From contig NZ_AP027042.1 in NCBI RefSeq assembly GCF_027924605.1, positions 2,581,524 through 2,645,523 on the forward strand: a DNA stretch of 64,000 nt, written 5' to 3'. Both the position numbers and the translations under genes were made by a program. Positions within the stretch are counted from its first letter, which is position 1; each line of letters starts with the position of its first letter. The notes beneath the pieces are model-generated. The model was not told the origin of the DNA. It worked only from the letters and a program-made list of their open reading frames with translations, and ran no database searches. This DNA comes from Dyella sp. GSA-30. Lineage in GTDB: Bacteria; Pseudomonadota; Gammaproteobacteria; Xanthomonadales; Rhodanobacteraceae. This document shows, one piece after another, positions 24,972 through 34,013 of this stretch.

Positions 24972-25661
24972 ATGAAACGATTGATTGAAGGTTTCGACCT
25001 TTTCCGCCGCGAAGTCTTTCCCGAGCAGCGTGAGCTGTTCAAGCGCCTGGCCGACAAGCAGAGCCCGCACACCTTGTTCATTACGTGTGCCGATTCGCGC
25101 GTCATGCCCGAGATGATTTTCTCGGCCCAGCCGGGCGAGCTGTTCGTCTACCGCAACATCGGCAATATTGTTCCGCCCTATGCCCAGCATGTGAGCGGTG
25201 TCGTCGCGGCGATCGAATACGCCGTGAAGGTGCTGGAGGTGCAGCACATCGTCATTTGCGGCCATTCCGATTGTGGCGCGATGAAGGCATTGATGAACCC
25301 GGCTTCGCTGCACAACAAGCCTTCCGTGCAGGCCTGGCTCAAGCATGCCGACGTAGCTCGGTATGTCGTTGCCGAGTTCGGCGCGACCATGACCGATGCC
25401 GAGACGTTGCGTCGCCTTACCGAGGAAAACGTGGTCGGTCAGCTGGAGCATCTGCGCACCCTGCCTGCCGTCGCTGCCGCTATCGCCACGGGGAGCCTGA
25501 GCATCCACGGCTGGATCTACGACATCGAGCATGCGGAGATCACGGCATTCGATGCGCAGGGCGGTCGCTTCGTCAGGCTCGACCCGACCTCGGGCGAGGT
25601 GCCGGAGGCGACGCCGCATGCGCGTTTTCTGACGCCTGTCTCGACGGCAAACGCTGCCTAA
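24972..25661 (+). CDS. beta-class carbonic anhydrase
   Basis: It interconverts CO2 and bicarbonate at a zinc site. From the ATG at 24972 the protein has 229 residues with zinc ligands Cys39, His98 and Cys101 and the catalytic dyad Asp41-Arg43 (CADSR and HSDCGAM). The open frame extends 40 codons upstream, but that part is unlike carbonic anhydrase; ATG 24966 is an equally possible start. The SulP transporter begins 10 bases after the stop, so the pair is an operon. Carbonic anhydrase next to SulP usually means bicarbonate transport or CO2 homeostasis. Confidence 0.94.
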   Translation: MKRLIEGFDLFRREVFPEQRELFKRLADKQSPHTLFITCADSRVMPEMIFSAQPGELFVYRNIGNIVPPYAQHVSGVVAAIEYAVKVLEVQHIVICGHSDCGAMKALMNPASLHNKPSVQAWLKHADVARYVVAEFGATMTDAETLRRLTEENVVGQLEHLRTLPAVAAAIATGSLSIHGWIYDIEHAEITAFDAQGGRFVRLDPTSGEVPEATPHARFLTPVSTANAA

Positions 25662-25670
25662 GGAATTCTC

Positions 25671-27188
25671 ATGCGTGCTTATTTTTCAAATGGATTTTTT
25701 GGACGCGACCTGTTGGGATCGGTCGTCGTCTTTTTGGTGGCGCTGCCTTTGTGCATGGGTATCGCCATCGCTTCGGGCATGCCGCCGGCAACCGGGCTGA
25801 TTACCGGCATTATCGGTGGCGTAGTGGTTGGCATCTTTGCCGGCTCGCCGATGCAGGTCAGCGGCCCAGCGGCCGGTCTGGCGGTTTTGGTGTTCGAGCT
25901 GGTGCGTGAGCATGGCATGGCTGCGCTCGGCCCGGTTGTCCTATTGGCCGGCGTCATTCAGATCGTCGCGGGCCTGTGCCGCGCCGGCGTATGGTTCCGC
26001 ATGACGTCGCCGGCGGTGATCGCCGGCATGTTGTCGGGCATCGGCATTCTGATCGTCGCATCGCAGTTGCACGTGTTGATCGATGCCATGCCCAAGGCGC
26101 GCGGCCTTGAAAACTTTGCCGCATGGCCACCCGCCATGATGAACGCGATTCGTGGCCTCGAAGGCGGTGGCAATCTGGCGGCGCTCGGCGTGGGTGTCGG
26201 CACGATCGCGATCATGCTGGCCTGGGAAAAACTGCGTCCGGCCAAGTTGCGCTTCGTACCGGGTGCCTTGCTGGCAGTAGTTGCGTTGACGGCGATCGTG
26301 CAGTTCTTCGCGGTCGACGTGAACAAGGTCGACGTGCCGTCGAATCTGTTCGCCGCCATCAGCCTGCCGGGGTTGAGCGATTTCGCTAACGTGTTGCAGC
26401 CGTCGATGCTGATTGCAGCGGCCACGTTCGCCTTCATCGCCAGTGCGGAGACGCTGTTGTCTGCCGCGGCCGTGGATCGCATGCATGACGGCCCACGTAC
26501 CAAGTACGACCGTGAGTTGACCGCGCAAGGCGTAGGCAATGTGCTTTGCGGTTTCCTGGGTGCGTTGCCGATGACCGGCGTGATCGTTCGCAGTGCTGCC
26601 AACGTACAGGCCGGTTCGGCGACGCGCATGGCGACCATCCTGCACGGTGCGTGGATGCTGGTGTTTGCGTTGTTGTTGCCGTGGCTGCTGCGTATGACCC
26701 CGGTGGCCTGTCTGGCCGGCATCCTGGTCTTCACCGGTATGAAGATGATCAACCTGAAGCAGATGAAGTCGCTCGCGGCTTACGGTAAAGGCACGGCCGT
26801 GGTTTATCTGGCGACCACGCTGGCGATCGTCGCCACCGATCTGCTGACTGGCGTGATCATCGGTTTTGCAGCGTCGCTGTTCCGCCTGGCGTTGCTGTCG
26901 TCCAAGCTCAAGATCGGTCTGGATCATCACGACGAACCGGGCAATGCCTCGTTGCATCTGGAAGGTTCGGCTACGTTCCTGAAGGTGCCGAGCATGGCGC
27001 GTACGCTGGAGCAGGTGCCGCCCAACACCAGCCTGAAACTGGTGCTCGATCGTCTGCATCACGTGGATCAGGCCTGTCTCGAGCTACTGCGCGATTGGAG
27101 TCGCAGCGCGTCGTCGCGCGGCTGCGAACTGGTGGTCGATTGGGATGAGCTCAATCGCAAGGTCGAAGGGCAGAAGAAAGCTGCCTGA
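25671..27188 (+). CDS. SulP-family anion transporter (probable bicarbonate transporter)
   Basis: The 505-residue inner-membrane protein has the SulP core of about ten to fourteen helices (residues 10-405), with the signature segments GLITGIIGGVVVGIFAGSP and QVSGPAAG near the N-terminus. A C-terminal STAS domain follows (about 420-500), with the typical 'L.LDRLHHVDQACLELL' strand-helix. AGGAATTCTC precedes the ATG. Its tight linkage to a beta-carbonic anhydrase favours bicarbonate over sulfate; no sulfur genes are near. It ends at a strong terminator. Confidence 0.9.
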   Translation: MRAYFSNGFFGRDLLGSVVVFLVALPLCMGIAIASGMPPATGLITGIIGGVVVGIFAGSPMQVSGPAAGLAVLVFELVREHGMAALGPVVLLAGVIQIVAGLCRAGVWFRMTSPAVIAGMLSGIGILIVASQLHVLIDAMPKARGLENFAAWPPAMMNAIRGLEGGGNLAALGVGVGTIAIMLAWEKLRPAKLRFVPGALLAVVALTAIVQFFAVDVNKVDVPSNLFAAISLPGLSDFANVLQPSMLIAAATFAFIASAETLLSAAAVDRMHDGPRTKYDRELTAQGVGNVLCGFLGALPMTGVIVRSAANVQAGSATRMATILHGAWMLVFALLLPWLLRMTPVACLAGILVFTGMKMINLKQMKSLAAYGKGTAVVYLATTLAIVATDLLTGVIIGFAASLFRLALLSSKLKIGLDHHDEPGNASLHLEGSATFLKVPSMARTLEQVPPNTSLKLVLDRLHHVDQACLELLRDWSRSASSRGCELVVDWDELNRKVEGQKKAA

Positions 27189-27192
27189 CGAG

Positions 27193-27247
27193 TGCCCGCT
27201 CCGGCCACCGCCTCCCTCTCGTATTGGCCGGAGCGGGCATGTTTTTT
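27193..27247 (+). terminator. Rho-independent terminator of the carbonic anhydrase-SulP operon
   Basis: TGCCCGCTCCGGCCA (27193-27207) pairs perfectly over 15 bases with TGGCCGGAGCGGGCA (27225-27239), with a 17-base loop, and is followed by TGTTTTTT. Confidence 0.88.
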
Positions 27248-27261
27248 CTACAAGACGGGTG

Positions 27262-27897
27262 CTACTCGACCGTCTTCTGTTTGTAAGCGCACAAGTCACG
27301 AATAACGCAACGCGGACATTCCGGCTTGCGCGCCTTGCACACGTACCGGCCATGCAGAATCAACCAGTGATGAGCGTCCTGTTTGAATTCGGCCGGTACG
27401 TTTTTTTCGAGCTTGTCTTCAACCGCGCGGACGTCCTTGCCGGGTGCGAGCCCGGTCCGGTTGGAGACGCGGAAGATATGCGTGTCCACCGCAATGGTGG
27501 GATGGCCGAATGCGGTATTGAGCACCACGTTGGCGGTCTTGCGGCCCACGCCGGGTAATGCTTCCAGCGCTTCGCGCGTATCGGGGACTTCGCCGTCGTA
27601 TTGCTCGACCAGGATGCGCGACAGCGCAATCACGTTCTTGGCCTTGCCGTTGAACAGCCCGATCGTGCTGATGTATTTCTTCAGCTTTTCTTCGCCGAGC
27701 TTGAGGATAGCTTGCGGCGTATTGGCGACCGGGTAGAGCTTCTTGGTGGCCTTGTTGACGCCGACGTCCGTCGCCTGCGCCGACAGCACGACGGCGACCA
27801 GCAATTCGAACGGCGTGGTGTAGGTCAGCTCGGTGGTCGGATGCGGATCGAGTTCGCGCAGGCGCGAGAACATGTCGACGATATCAGCGCGCTTCAC
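27262..27897 (-). CDS. nth: endonuclease III (DNA glycosylase/AP lyase)
   Basis: Nth removes oxidised pyrimidines and cuts at the abasic site. The 211 residues align at identical numbering with E. coli: helix-hairpin-helix [12 protein letters not shown] with catalytic Lys120, Asp138 in AVDTHIFR, and the [4Fe-4S] cysteines 187, 194, 197 and 203. The start overlaps the rsxB stop by four bases (ATGA). It is the last gene of a coupled set with a periplasmic protein gene and rsxB. Confidence 0.97.
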   Translation of the reverse strand: MKRADIVDMFSRLRELDPHPTTELTYTTPFELLVAVVLSAQATDVGVNKATKKLYPVANTPQAILKLGEEKLKKYISTIGLFNGKAKNVIALSRILVEQYDGEVPDTREALEALPGVGRKTANVVLNTAFGHPTIAVDTHIFRVSNRTGLAPGKDVRAVEDKLEKNVPAEFKQDAHHWLILHGRYVCKARKPECPRCVIRDLCAYKQKTVE

Positions 27898-28502
27898 GAT
27901 TTGGGATCCTGCTGTTTGGCCTTGGCGCGAGCCAGCGCGGCCAGGACGGGATTGACTGGGCCGGCCTGCGCGCCGACTTCGACCTTGCGTGCCGCAAGTT
28001 CCGCTTCACGGTGCTCGCGTTGTTGCGCCAGGCGCGCCTCGCGGCGCTGGAAATGCTGGCGCGCTTGATCGGCATGTGCCTGATCGATCTGCGCCAACGG
28101 CATCGGCTCCAGCACGATGCAGTCGACCGGGCAGGCCGGGACGCAGAGTTCGCAGCCGGTGCAGTCGTCGGCCACTACCGTGTGCATCCATTTTGCCGCG
28201 CCCACGATCGCATCGACCGGACAAACCTGGATGCATTTGGTACAGCCGATGCAGTCGGTTTCGACGATGCGTGCCAAGGTTCGCGGCTTTTCGATCCCGT
28301 GCTCGGGATCCAATGGCAGCACGGGTTTATCCAACAAGGCCGCGAGCTTGGCGATACCGGCTTCGCCGCCTGGCGGGCAATAGTTGATCGGCGCATCGCC
28401 ATGCGCGATCGCCTCTGCATAGGGCCGGCAGCCGTGATACCCGCATTGCTCGCATTGCGTCTGCGGTAGCAAGGCATCGATGCGGTCGACCAGTTCGCTC
28501 AT
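27894..28502 (-). CDS. rsxB: RsxB/RnfB-type ferredoxin, soluble short form
   Basis: RnfB is the electron-entry iron-sulfur subunit of the Rnf/Rsx complex. This 202-residue version has the Fe-S domain Cys17-Cys20-Cys25-Cys42 (CEQCGYHGC) and two [4Fe-4S] ferredoxin motifs (Cys84/87/90/94 and Cys114/117/120/124), then a Glu/Arg/Ala helical tail. It lacks the N-terminal membrane anchor of canonical RnfB. I chose ATG 28502, which overlaps the upstream stop; further upstream the frame reads as antisense. No other rsx/rnf subunits are present. The partners are nth and a periplasmic protein, so it may serve as a free electron carrier, possibly for an Fe-S enzyme. Confidence 0.9.
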   Translation of the reverse strand: MSELVDRIDALLPQTQCEQCGYHGCRPYAEAIAHGDAPINYCPPGGEAGIAKLAALLDKPVLPLDPEHGIEKPRTLARIVETDCIGCTKCIQVCPVDAIVGAAKWMHTVVADDCTGCELCVPACPVDCIVLEPMPLAQIDQAHADQARQHFQRREARLAQQREHREAELAARKVEVGAQAGPVNPVLAALARAKAKQQDPKS

Positions 28503-29323
28503 CCCAGCGGCCTCAGTGCCTTGGGTACCAGGTAGCTCTTTCCGTCGTAACTGAGGCGATAGGTTTGTTTGTCGTTGTCTGTCTTGCTGTCGCACTGGCC
28601 ATCTTTGCCGGCGACCGAGACGTCCGATGAGGATTTTTCCGTAACCCGAATGTCGGCATAGCCGTTGTGGGTGGCCGAATCCATCGCCAGTGTACGGTCG
28701 GCGCCCTCGAAGGTTCCGGCGCAATTGGTGTCCCATTCGCCGCCGTTCCTATGGGTGACGATGCCGTCCAGCACCGGGCGAAGCTGGTCACGATCGATCA
28801 CGTACAACCACAGGTTCGCTTCCTCGAAAGGATTCGCGCGCGAATTGTTTGCCTGAGTAAGACGTAAGCCAAAGGCGATGGTGCCGGGGGCCAATTGGTA
28901 GCGGGCGGTATCCAGCTCGACACTGTGAATCTGGATCGCATCATCGGACATGCGGCCGGCCAGCTTCAGTCTTTGCTGCACTTTCAAGGTAGCTTTGTCG
29001 AGCACCAACAATTCGAGGTCACCTTCATTTTCATCGCCACCCGTTTTGGTTATCAAGGGGACAGCGACCAGCAGCGACTGAGGCTGTGCCGGCCAGGTCT
29101 TGCAGACCAGCGCATGGGGATCGGAGCCGATGCTGTCTGACGACGGCAGGGTGATGACCGCGCCGTCCACGGTAAAGCTGTCCTTCGCTGTCGACTTCGC
29201 CTTGGGATAGGCCTGCTGAACGATAGCTGCAGCGCGCTCGATGCAGTCGTCGGTGGCGGCATAGGCCAGATGCGCGACAAACAGCAGGCTCATGGCGAAC
29301 AAAAGGCGATGTGTCAGCGGCAT
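28499..29323 (-). CDS. periplasmic protein of unknown function
   Basis: The 274-residue precursor has a clear signal peptide ([16 protein letters not shown], cut near residue 22). The mature part is rich in beta-strand-like stretches, with four cysteines (DDC..., LVCKTW, NCAGTF, GQCDSK) that could form disulfides. No family recognised. Its stop overlaps the rsxB start (ATGA), so its expression is tied to rsxB and nth; the reason is not evident. Confidence 0.8.
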   Translation of the reverse strand: MPLTHRLLFAMSLLFVAHLAYAATDDCIERAAAIVQQAYPKAKSTAKDSFTVDGAVITLPSSDSIGSDPHALVCKTWPAQPQSLLVAVPLITKTGGDENEGDLELLVLDKATLKVQQRLKLAGRMSDDAIQIHSVELDTARYQLAPGTIAFGLRLTQANNSRANPFEEANLWLYVIDRDQLRPVLDGIVTHRNGGEWDTNCAGTFEGADRTLAMDSATHNGYADIRVTEKSSSDVSVAGKDGQCDSKTDNDKQTYRLSYDGKSYLVPKALRPLG

Positions 29324-29413
29324 GCGAAAAGAAATCCCTGTGCAGTAATGAAAACGACGCGCAGATCACTCGGCGCGTCGCGGTGTCCCTGCTGGCAAAC
29401 GACAGCGCCGTGT

Positions 29414-31507
29414 CTAGCGTACCGTCGCGCCCGGCTGCGCGCCCTGATCCGCATCGAGCAGGAACAGGTCGCTACCGCCGTCGCCGGCCGACAGAATCAT
29501 GCCTTCGGACACGCCAAAGCGCATCTTGCGCACAGCCAGGTTGGCGATAAATACCACGTTGCGGCCGATCAGCTTCTCCGGCTCGCCGTAGGCTGCCCGG
29601 ATGCCCGAAAAAATCTGGCGTGTGCCCAGCGAGCCGGCGTCGAGCTCGAAACGGAGCAGCTTGTCCGAACCGTCGACAAATTCGCAGGCCACGACCTTGC
29701 CGATGCGCAGGTCGAGCTTGGCGAAATCGTCGATGCCGATGGTGGTGGTTGCTACGGGCTCGGAGACAGTGTTGGTGCTCATGCTCTTGCTTGAATCCTT
29801 CGGTTTCTTTTTGACCGGTTCGGCCGGTGCCTCGGCGCCAAGCGATTCCTTGGATGCCTCGACCATCGCCTCGACCTGTTTCGGGTCGATGCGGCCGAGC
29901 AGCGGCTCGAACGGGTTGACGGTGTGGTTATGCAGCTCGGCGCGCGCATCGTCGAACGTGACGATCGGTGCGTCGAGGAATTGCTCGGCGGCGGCGACTG
30001 TTGCCGGCAGTATCGGTTTGAGCAGGCCGGCCAGCATGCGGAAAGCGGCCAACGCGAACGAACACACGTGGTGCAGTTCTTCGCGACGGCTTTCGTCCTT
30101 GGCCAGCACCCAGGGCGCCTTGGCCGCGATATGGCCGTTGACGAGGTCGGCCATGGTGACAAAGCGACGCGTGACTTCGGCGAATTCGCCACTGCGATAA
30201 AGCGCGTCGATGTCGCCGTAGTGCATCAGCAGCGTCTGCCACAGCTCGGCCTCTTCGGGGCCGAAGTCGGCGGCCAGGCGGCCGTCGAAAAACTTCTGCA
30301 CGAAGCCGGCAGTGCGGCTGGCGATGTTGACCCACTTGCCGACCAGGTGCGAATTGACGCGCTCCTCGAAGGCTTTCAGATCGAGGTCGGCATCGACCGG
30401 GGTGTCGCCCAGCACGCTGGCGAAGTAGTAGCGCAGGAAGTCGGCGTTGAGCCCGGACTCGAGATAAGTGCGCGCCTTGATGAAGGTGCCGCGCGACTTG
30501 GACATCTTCGCGCCATTGACCGACAGGTAGCCGTTGACGTGCAGTGCTGTCGGCGTACGGAAACCCGCGCCATGCAACATGGCCGGCCAGAACAGGCCAT
30601 GGAAATTGATGATGTCCTTGCCGAGAAAATGATGCAGCTCGGTGTCGCTGTCGGGTGACAGGAAATCGTCGAAACGCAGGCCGGTGCGATTGCACAGGTT
30701 CTTGAAACTGGCGAGATAACCGACCGGCGCGTCCAGCCATACGTAGAAGAACTTGCCCGGTGCATCGGGAATCGGGAACCCGAAGTAGGGTGCGTCGCGC
30801 GAAATGTCCCAGTCTTTCAGGCCGCCGTCGAGCCACTCGCTCAGCTTGGCGGCTACGCCGCTGTTCATGACCGGCGAGCCTCCGGTGAACTTGCCGGCGA
30901 ACCAGTCGCGCAGCAGCGTTTCAAACTTGCTCAGCTCGAAGAAGTAGTGCTCCGAATCGCGCAGGACCGGCGTGGCGCCGGACATGACCGAATAGGGATT
31001 GATCAGGTCGGTGGGCGCGTAGGTTGCGCCGCAGTTCTCGCAGTTGTCGCCATATTGATCGGGCGTGCCGCAATTGGGACAGGTGCCCTTGATGTAGCGG
31101 TCCGGCAGAAACATTTCTTTCTGCGGATCGTACAACTGCTGGATCATGCGGCGCGCGATGTAACCGCCATCGCGCAGACGGGTATAGATCAACGACGCCA
31201 GCTCGCCGTTTTCCGGCGAGTGCGTGGTGTAGTAGTTGTCGTAGCTGAAATGAAAATCGGCGAAATCCGCTTCGTGGCTGGTGCGGATTTCGGCGATAAA
31301 ATCCTCGGCTGTTTTCCCGGCCTTTTCGGCGGCCAGCATGATCGGCGTGCCGTGTGCATCGTCCGCGGCGACAAAGATCACCTCGTTACCCATCATTCGC
31401 TGCGCGCGGACCCAGATATCGGTCTGGATATAGCCAAGCATGTGGCCCAGATGCAGCGGGCCGTTGGCATAGGGCAGGGCATGGGTGACGAGGAGTCGGC
31501 GGGACAT
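29414..31507 (-). CDS. metG: methionyl-tRNA synthetase
   Basis: It charges tRNA-Met and initiator tRNA. The 697-residue class I enzyme has the HIGH-type motif PYANGPLHLGHM (12-23) and zinc knuckles CPNCGTPDQYGDNCENC (about 142-160). KMSKS (near 333) is followed by an anticodon-binding helical domain and a Lys/Pro linker. The C-terminal EMAP/Trbp111-like tRNA-binding domain (about 597-697, KLDLRIGKVVACEFVDGSDK) dimerises the enzyme. Length and layout match E. coli MetG (677). Monocistronic. Confidence 0.97.
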   Translation of the reverse strand: MSRRLLVTHALPYANGPLHLGHMLGYIQTDIWVRAQRMMGNEVIFVAADDAHGTPIMLAAEKAGKTAEDFIAEIRTSHEADFADFHFSYDNYYTTHSPENGELASLIYTRLRDGGYIARRMIQQLYDPQKEMFLPDRYIKGTCPNCGTPDQYGDNCENCGATYAPTDLINPYSVMSGATPVLRDSEHYFFELSKFETLLRDWFAGKFTGGSPVMNSGVAAKLSEWLDGGLKDWDISRDAPYFGFPIPDAPGKFFYVWLDAPVGYLASFKNLCNRTGLRFDDFLSPDSDTELHHFLGKDIINFHGLFWPAMLHGAGFRTPTALHVNGYLSVNGAKMSKSRGTFIKARTYLESGLNADFLRYYFASVLGDTPVDADLDLKAFEERVNSHLVGKWVNIASRTAGFVQKFFDGRLAADFGPEEAELWQTLLMHYGDIDALYRSGEFAEVTRRFVTMADLVNGHIAAKAPWVLAKDESRREELHHVCSFALAAFRMLAGLLKPILPATVAAAEQFLDAPIVTFDDARAELHNHTVNPFEPLLGRIDPKQVEAMVEASKESLGAEAPAEPVKKKPKDSSKSMSTNTVSEPVATTTIGIDDFAKLDLRIGKVVACEFVDGSDKLLRFELDAGSLGTRQIFSGIRAAYGEPEKLIGRNVVFIANLAVRKMRFGVSEGMILSAGDGGSDLFLLDADQGAQPGATVR

Positions 31508-31535
31508 ATCGAGTCGCTGTGTGGCTAGTTTTTTA

Positions 31536-32093
31536 TTATGGCATGTGGCGCTGCGGCATTTCCCGGCGTCCGTCGCATCGGCGCCGCCATGCCCACAGTG
31601 CCACGGCCAGAATGGCGGTTGGCAGCACCACCCAGAACAACTCCGAGCCGATCACGGCCAGGCCGCGCGCGCTGAAAAAACCGGCGCCGATAGGCGAGAC
31701 TTCGATCGGCCGCCAGGGAAAGAAAAAGCGCTTGTCTTCGAACGGCCAAGCCAGTGCGACACCCAACCCGCCATCGGTCAAGGCGTCGAGCAAGGAATGC
31801 GAAAGCGTCGCCAGGCCGACAAAGCCAAAGGCACGCCAGGGCGATGTGCGCAGCCATCGCGATGAAGCGGCGGCGACAAGCGCCATGGCCAGGGCGAAGA
31901 CCGCCGAGTGCGTGGCACCGCGATGACCAAAGTCACTGCTGTAGGCGATGCCGAGCCCGAAGCCCACGGTGTCGGCATCGGGCAGCATCGCCGCGATGGC
32001 GCCGGCGCCCAGGAGGCGTCGGCTGATCCGACGCGGGCCGGCTGCCGCGCCCAGCAAGAGTGGCACGGCGGCGTGGGTAAAGATGGTTGGCAT
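31536..32093 (-). CDS. YdjM/YbcI-like membrane-bound metal-dependent hydrolase (DUF457)
   Basis: The 185-residue protein has four to five membrane helices and the conserved metal-ligand pattern of the family: the N-terminal His in MPTIFTHAAVPLLLG, Asp in MLPDADTVGF, and HRGATHS. I start it at ATG 32093, where the family's N-terminus begins; the upstream extension reads across the promoter of the divergent MFS gene. The biochemical substrate of this family is not known to me. Divergent from the MFS operon. Confidence 0.85.
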   Translation of the reverse strand: MPTIFTHAAVPLLLGAAAGPRRISRRLLGAGAIAAMLPDADTVGFGLGIAYSSDFGHRGATHSAVFALAMALVAAASSRWLRTSPWRAFGFVGLATLSHSLLDALTDGGLGVALAWPFEDKRFFFPWRPIEVSPIGAGFFSARGLAVIGSELFWVVLPTAILAVALWAWRRRCDGRREMPQRHMP

Positions 32094-32151
32094 GCGTACG
32101 TTCCTTCGTCGTGAGGTAACGAGCATGCCCATGGCAGGCAAATCGGCAAAG

Positions 32152-32189
32152 CATTTGCACGTTTGTGCATGTTTGTGTACATTTTCACC
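32152..32189 (+). promoter_or_regulatory. phased TTTGTG repeats, candidate DeoR-type operator
   Basis: TTTG/TTTT elements recur with a ten-base step: TTTGTGCA from 32162, TTTGTGTA from 32172, TTTTCACC from 32182, preceded by TTTGCAC near 32154. The segment also contains the inverted repeat TGCAC-GTTT-GTGCA (32156-32169). It lies 29-66 bases before the MFS gene, in the gap shared with the hydrolase gene. The DeoR-family regulator encoded two genes downstream is the obvious candidate ligand. Confidence 0.42.
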
Positions 32190-32217
32190 TATTCGAGCTG
32201 AGGAATACGGAGTCAGC

Positions 32218-33378
32218 GTGCGAGCCCCCATCGAAGTGGCCCTGGCCGGCCGCGTCCCCCTCAGTGCCGCTCGTCGTGCGACGCGGCTGATCTTTCTGCT
32301 TTCCGGTATCGCCATGTCGAGCTGGGCGCCGATGGTCCCGTACGCCAAATCGCGTCTGGGGCTGGACGATGCGCAACTGGGATTGATCCTGCTCGCCTTC
32401 GGTGGCGGCTCGATGATCTCGATGCCTTTCATGGGGTGGCTGACCCATCGGCTCGGCAATCGCAAGGTCATCATTGCGTCGGGTCTGGCGCTTTGCGTCG
32501 TGCTGCCCGTCCTTGCCTGGGCACCGAGCGCCATGGCGCTGACGGCCGGGCTGCTCTACTTCGGCGTGACGCTCGGCGCGGTGAATGTGGCGATGAATGC
32601 GCACGCGGTCGAAGTCGAGCGCCATGACGGCCGCGTTCTCATGTCGGGCTTCCACGGCCTGTTCAGTCTGGGTGGCTTGACGGGTGCTGCCGTGGTCAGT
32701 GGCTTGCTCGCGCTCGGCGTGTCCTTGCTGGCGTGCGGTTTCATCATGTCCGCTTTGCTTGCGGCGATCGTATTGACCCAGCGCAACAGTCTGCTCGACG
32801 AAGTGCACGAAGAAGGTACGCGTCCGCCGCTGCGCATGCCCGGCGTCATGGCCTTGCTGCTCGGCCTGCTGTGTTTTGCCAGCTTTATGGCCGAAGGTTC
32901 GATGCTCGACTGGAGCGCTGTGTTCCTGCGAGATTTCCGCGGCGTCAGCGCCACCGCGGCCGGCATCGGCTATGCGTGCTTTTCGATTGCGATGGCATCG
33001 GGTCGTCTCACTGGCGATCGCATGATCCAGACACTGGGTCCGGTCTGGGCGGTACGTGCGGGAGCGGGCCTGGCGGCGCTCGGGTTTGCGCTGGTTGCGA
33101 CGCTACCCTGGCCCGCGGTCTCGATGCTGGGCTTTGTGTTGATCGGACTGGGGGCGTCCAACATCGTGCCGGTGATGTTCAGTGCCGCAGGGCGCTTGCC
33201 CGGAACGCCACCGGCGATCTCCATCGCGGCCGTGACTGTGCTCGGTTATGCCGGCCTGCTTACCGGCCCTGCCTTGATCGGTTTTATTTCTCATGCGAGC
33301 AACCTGGCCTGGGCGATGGCGTTCCTCGCCGGCGTGCTGGTGGTTGTCGCAGCTTCCGCGAGGATTGTGCGTCGATGA
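32218..33378 (+). CDS. MFS transporter (YbjJ/FucP-like)
   Basis: The 386-residue major-facilitator protein has twelve predicted helices. The motif-A-like loop GWLTHRLGNRKVIIASG lies between helices 2 and 3. I use the GTG at 32218 after GGAG; the N-terminus then reads RAPIEVALAG before helix 1. It resembles the E. coli YbjJ branch, whose neighbour ybjI also encodes a HAD phosphatase. The stop overlaps the HAD gene start (ATGA), and a DeoR regulator follows. Sugar or sugar-phosphate export or import is likely; the substrate is unknown. Confidence 0.88.
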   Translation: MRAPIEVALAGRVPLSAARRATRLIFLLSGIAMSSWAPMVPYAKSRLGLDDAQLGLILLAFGGGSMISMPFMGWLTHRLGNRKVIIASGLALCVVLPVLAWAPSAMALTAGLLYFGVTLGAVNVAMNAHAVEVERHDGRVLMSGFHGLFSLGGLTGAAVVSGLLALGVSLLACGFIMSALLAAIVLTQRNSLLDEVHEEGTRPPLRMPGVMALLLGLLCFASFMAEGSMLDWSAVFLRDFRGVSATAAGIGYACFSIAMASGRLTGDRMIQTLGPVWAVRAGAGLAALGFALVATLPWPAVSMLGFVLIGLGASNIVPVMFSAAGRLPGTPPAISIAAVTVLGYAGLLTGPALIGFISHASNLAWAMAFLAGVLVVVAASARIVRR

Positions 33379-34013
33379 ATGCATCTGCTGTTGATACCGT
33401 AGTGTTCGATCTGGGCGGCGTGCTGATCGATTGGAATCCGCGCCATCTCTATCGTCAGTTGTTCGACGACGAGGCGGCGATGGAACATTTCCTGACTCAC
33501 GTCTGCAGCGGTCCTTGGAACGAACAGCAGGATGCGGGACGGCCCTGGCACGAAGCCGTGGCGACATTGAGCCGCGAGCATCCGCAGCACGCGCCATTGA
33601 TCGAAGCCTATTGGCATCGCTGGGAAGAAACGCTGGGTGACGCGCTTCACGACACGGTCGCATTGCTGGCCGCCTTGAAACACCGTGGTGTTCGCTTGTA
33701 TGCGTTGACCAACTGGTCGGGCGAAACCTTCCATGTGGCTCGGCGACGTTTCGATTTTCTCAAGTGGTTCGAAGGGATTGTGGTATCGGGCGACGAACGT
33801 CTGATCAAGCCGGATCCGGCGATTTTCCAGCGCTTGCTTGAGCGGTACGCGATCGATCCGACACGTACGCTATATATCGACGATGCCAAGCGCAATGTCG
33901 ACGCCGCGGAAAATCTGGGCATGCACGCGTTCTGGTTTCGCGACGCAGACGCCTTGCGCGAGCATCTGATAAGCCTGCATTTGATCGACCGCGACGAGGT
34001 GTCGCATGGCTAA
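33375..34013 (+). CDS. HAD-family hydrolase (YihX-like sugar phosphatase type)
   Basis: The 212-residue protein has HAD motif I VVFDLGGVLIDW (nucleophile Asp12; the second Asp of DxD is replaced by Gly, as in the YihX and epoxide-hydrolase-N-terminal branch). Motif II is ALTNWS, motif III Lys is in RLIKPDP, and motif IV is YIDDAKRNVDAA. A helical cap occupies about 20-85. It would hydrolyse a phosphomonoester, plausibly a sugar phosphate, which fits the flanking MFS transporter and DeoR regulator. Coupled to both neighbours by overlaps. Confidence 0.9.
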   Translation: MNASAVDTVVFDLGGVLIDWNPRHLYRQLFDDEAAMEHFLTHVCSGPWNEQQDAGRPWHEAVATLSREHPQHAPLIEAYWHRWEETLGDALHDTVALLAALKHRGVRLYALTNWSGETFHVARRRFDFLKWFEGIVVSGDERLIKPDPAIFQRLLERYAIDPTRTLYIDDAKRNVDAAENLGMHAFWFRDADALREHLISLHLIDRDEVSHG

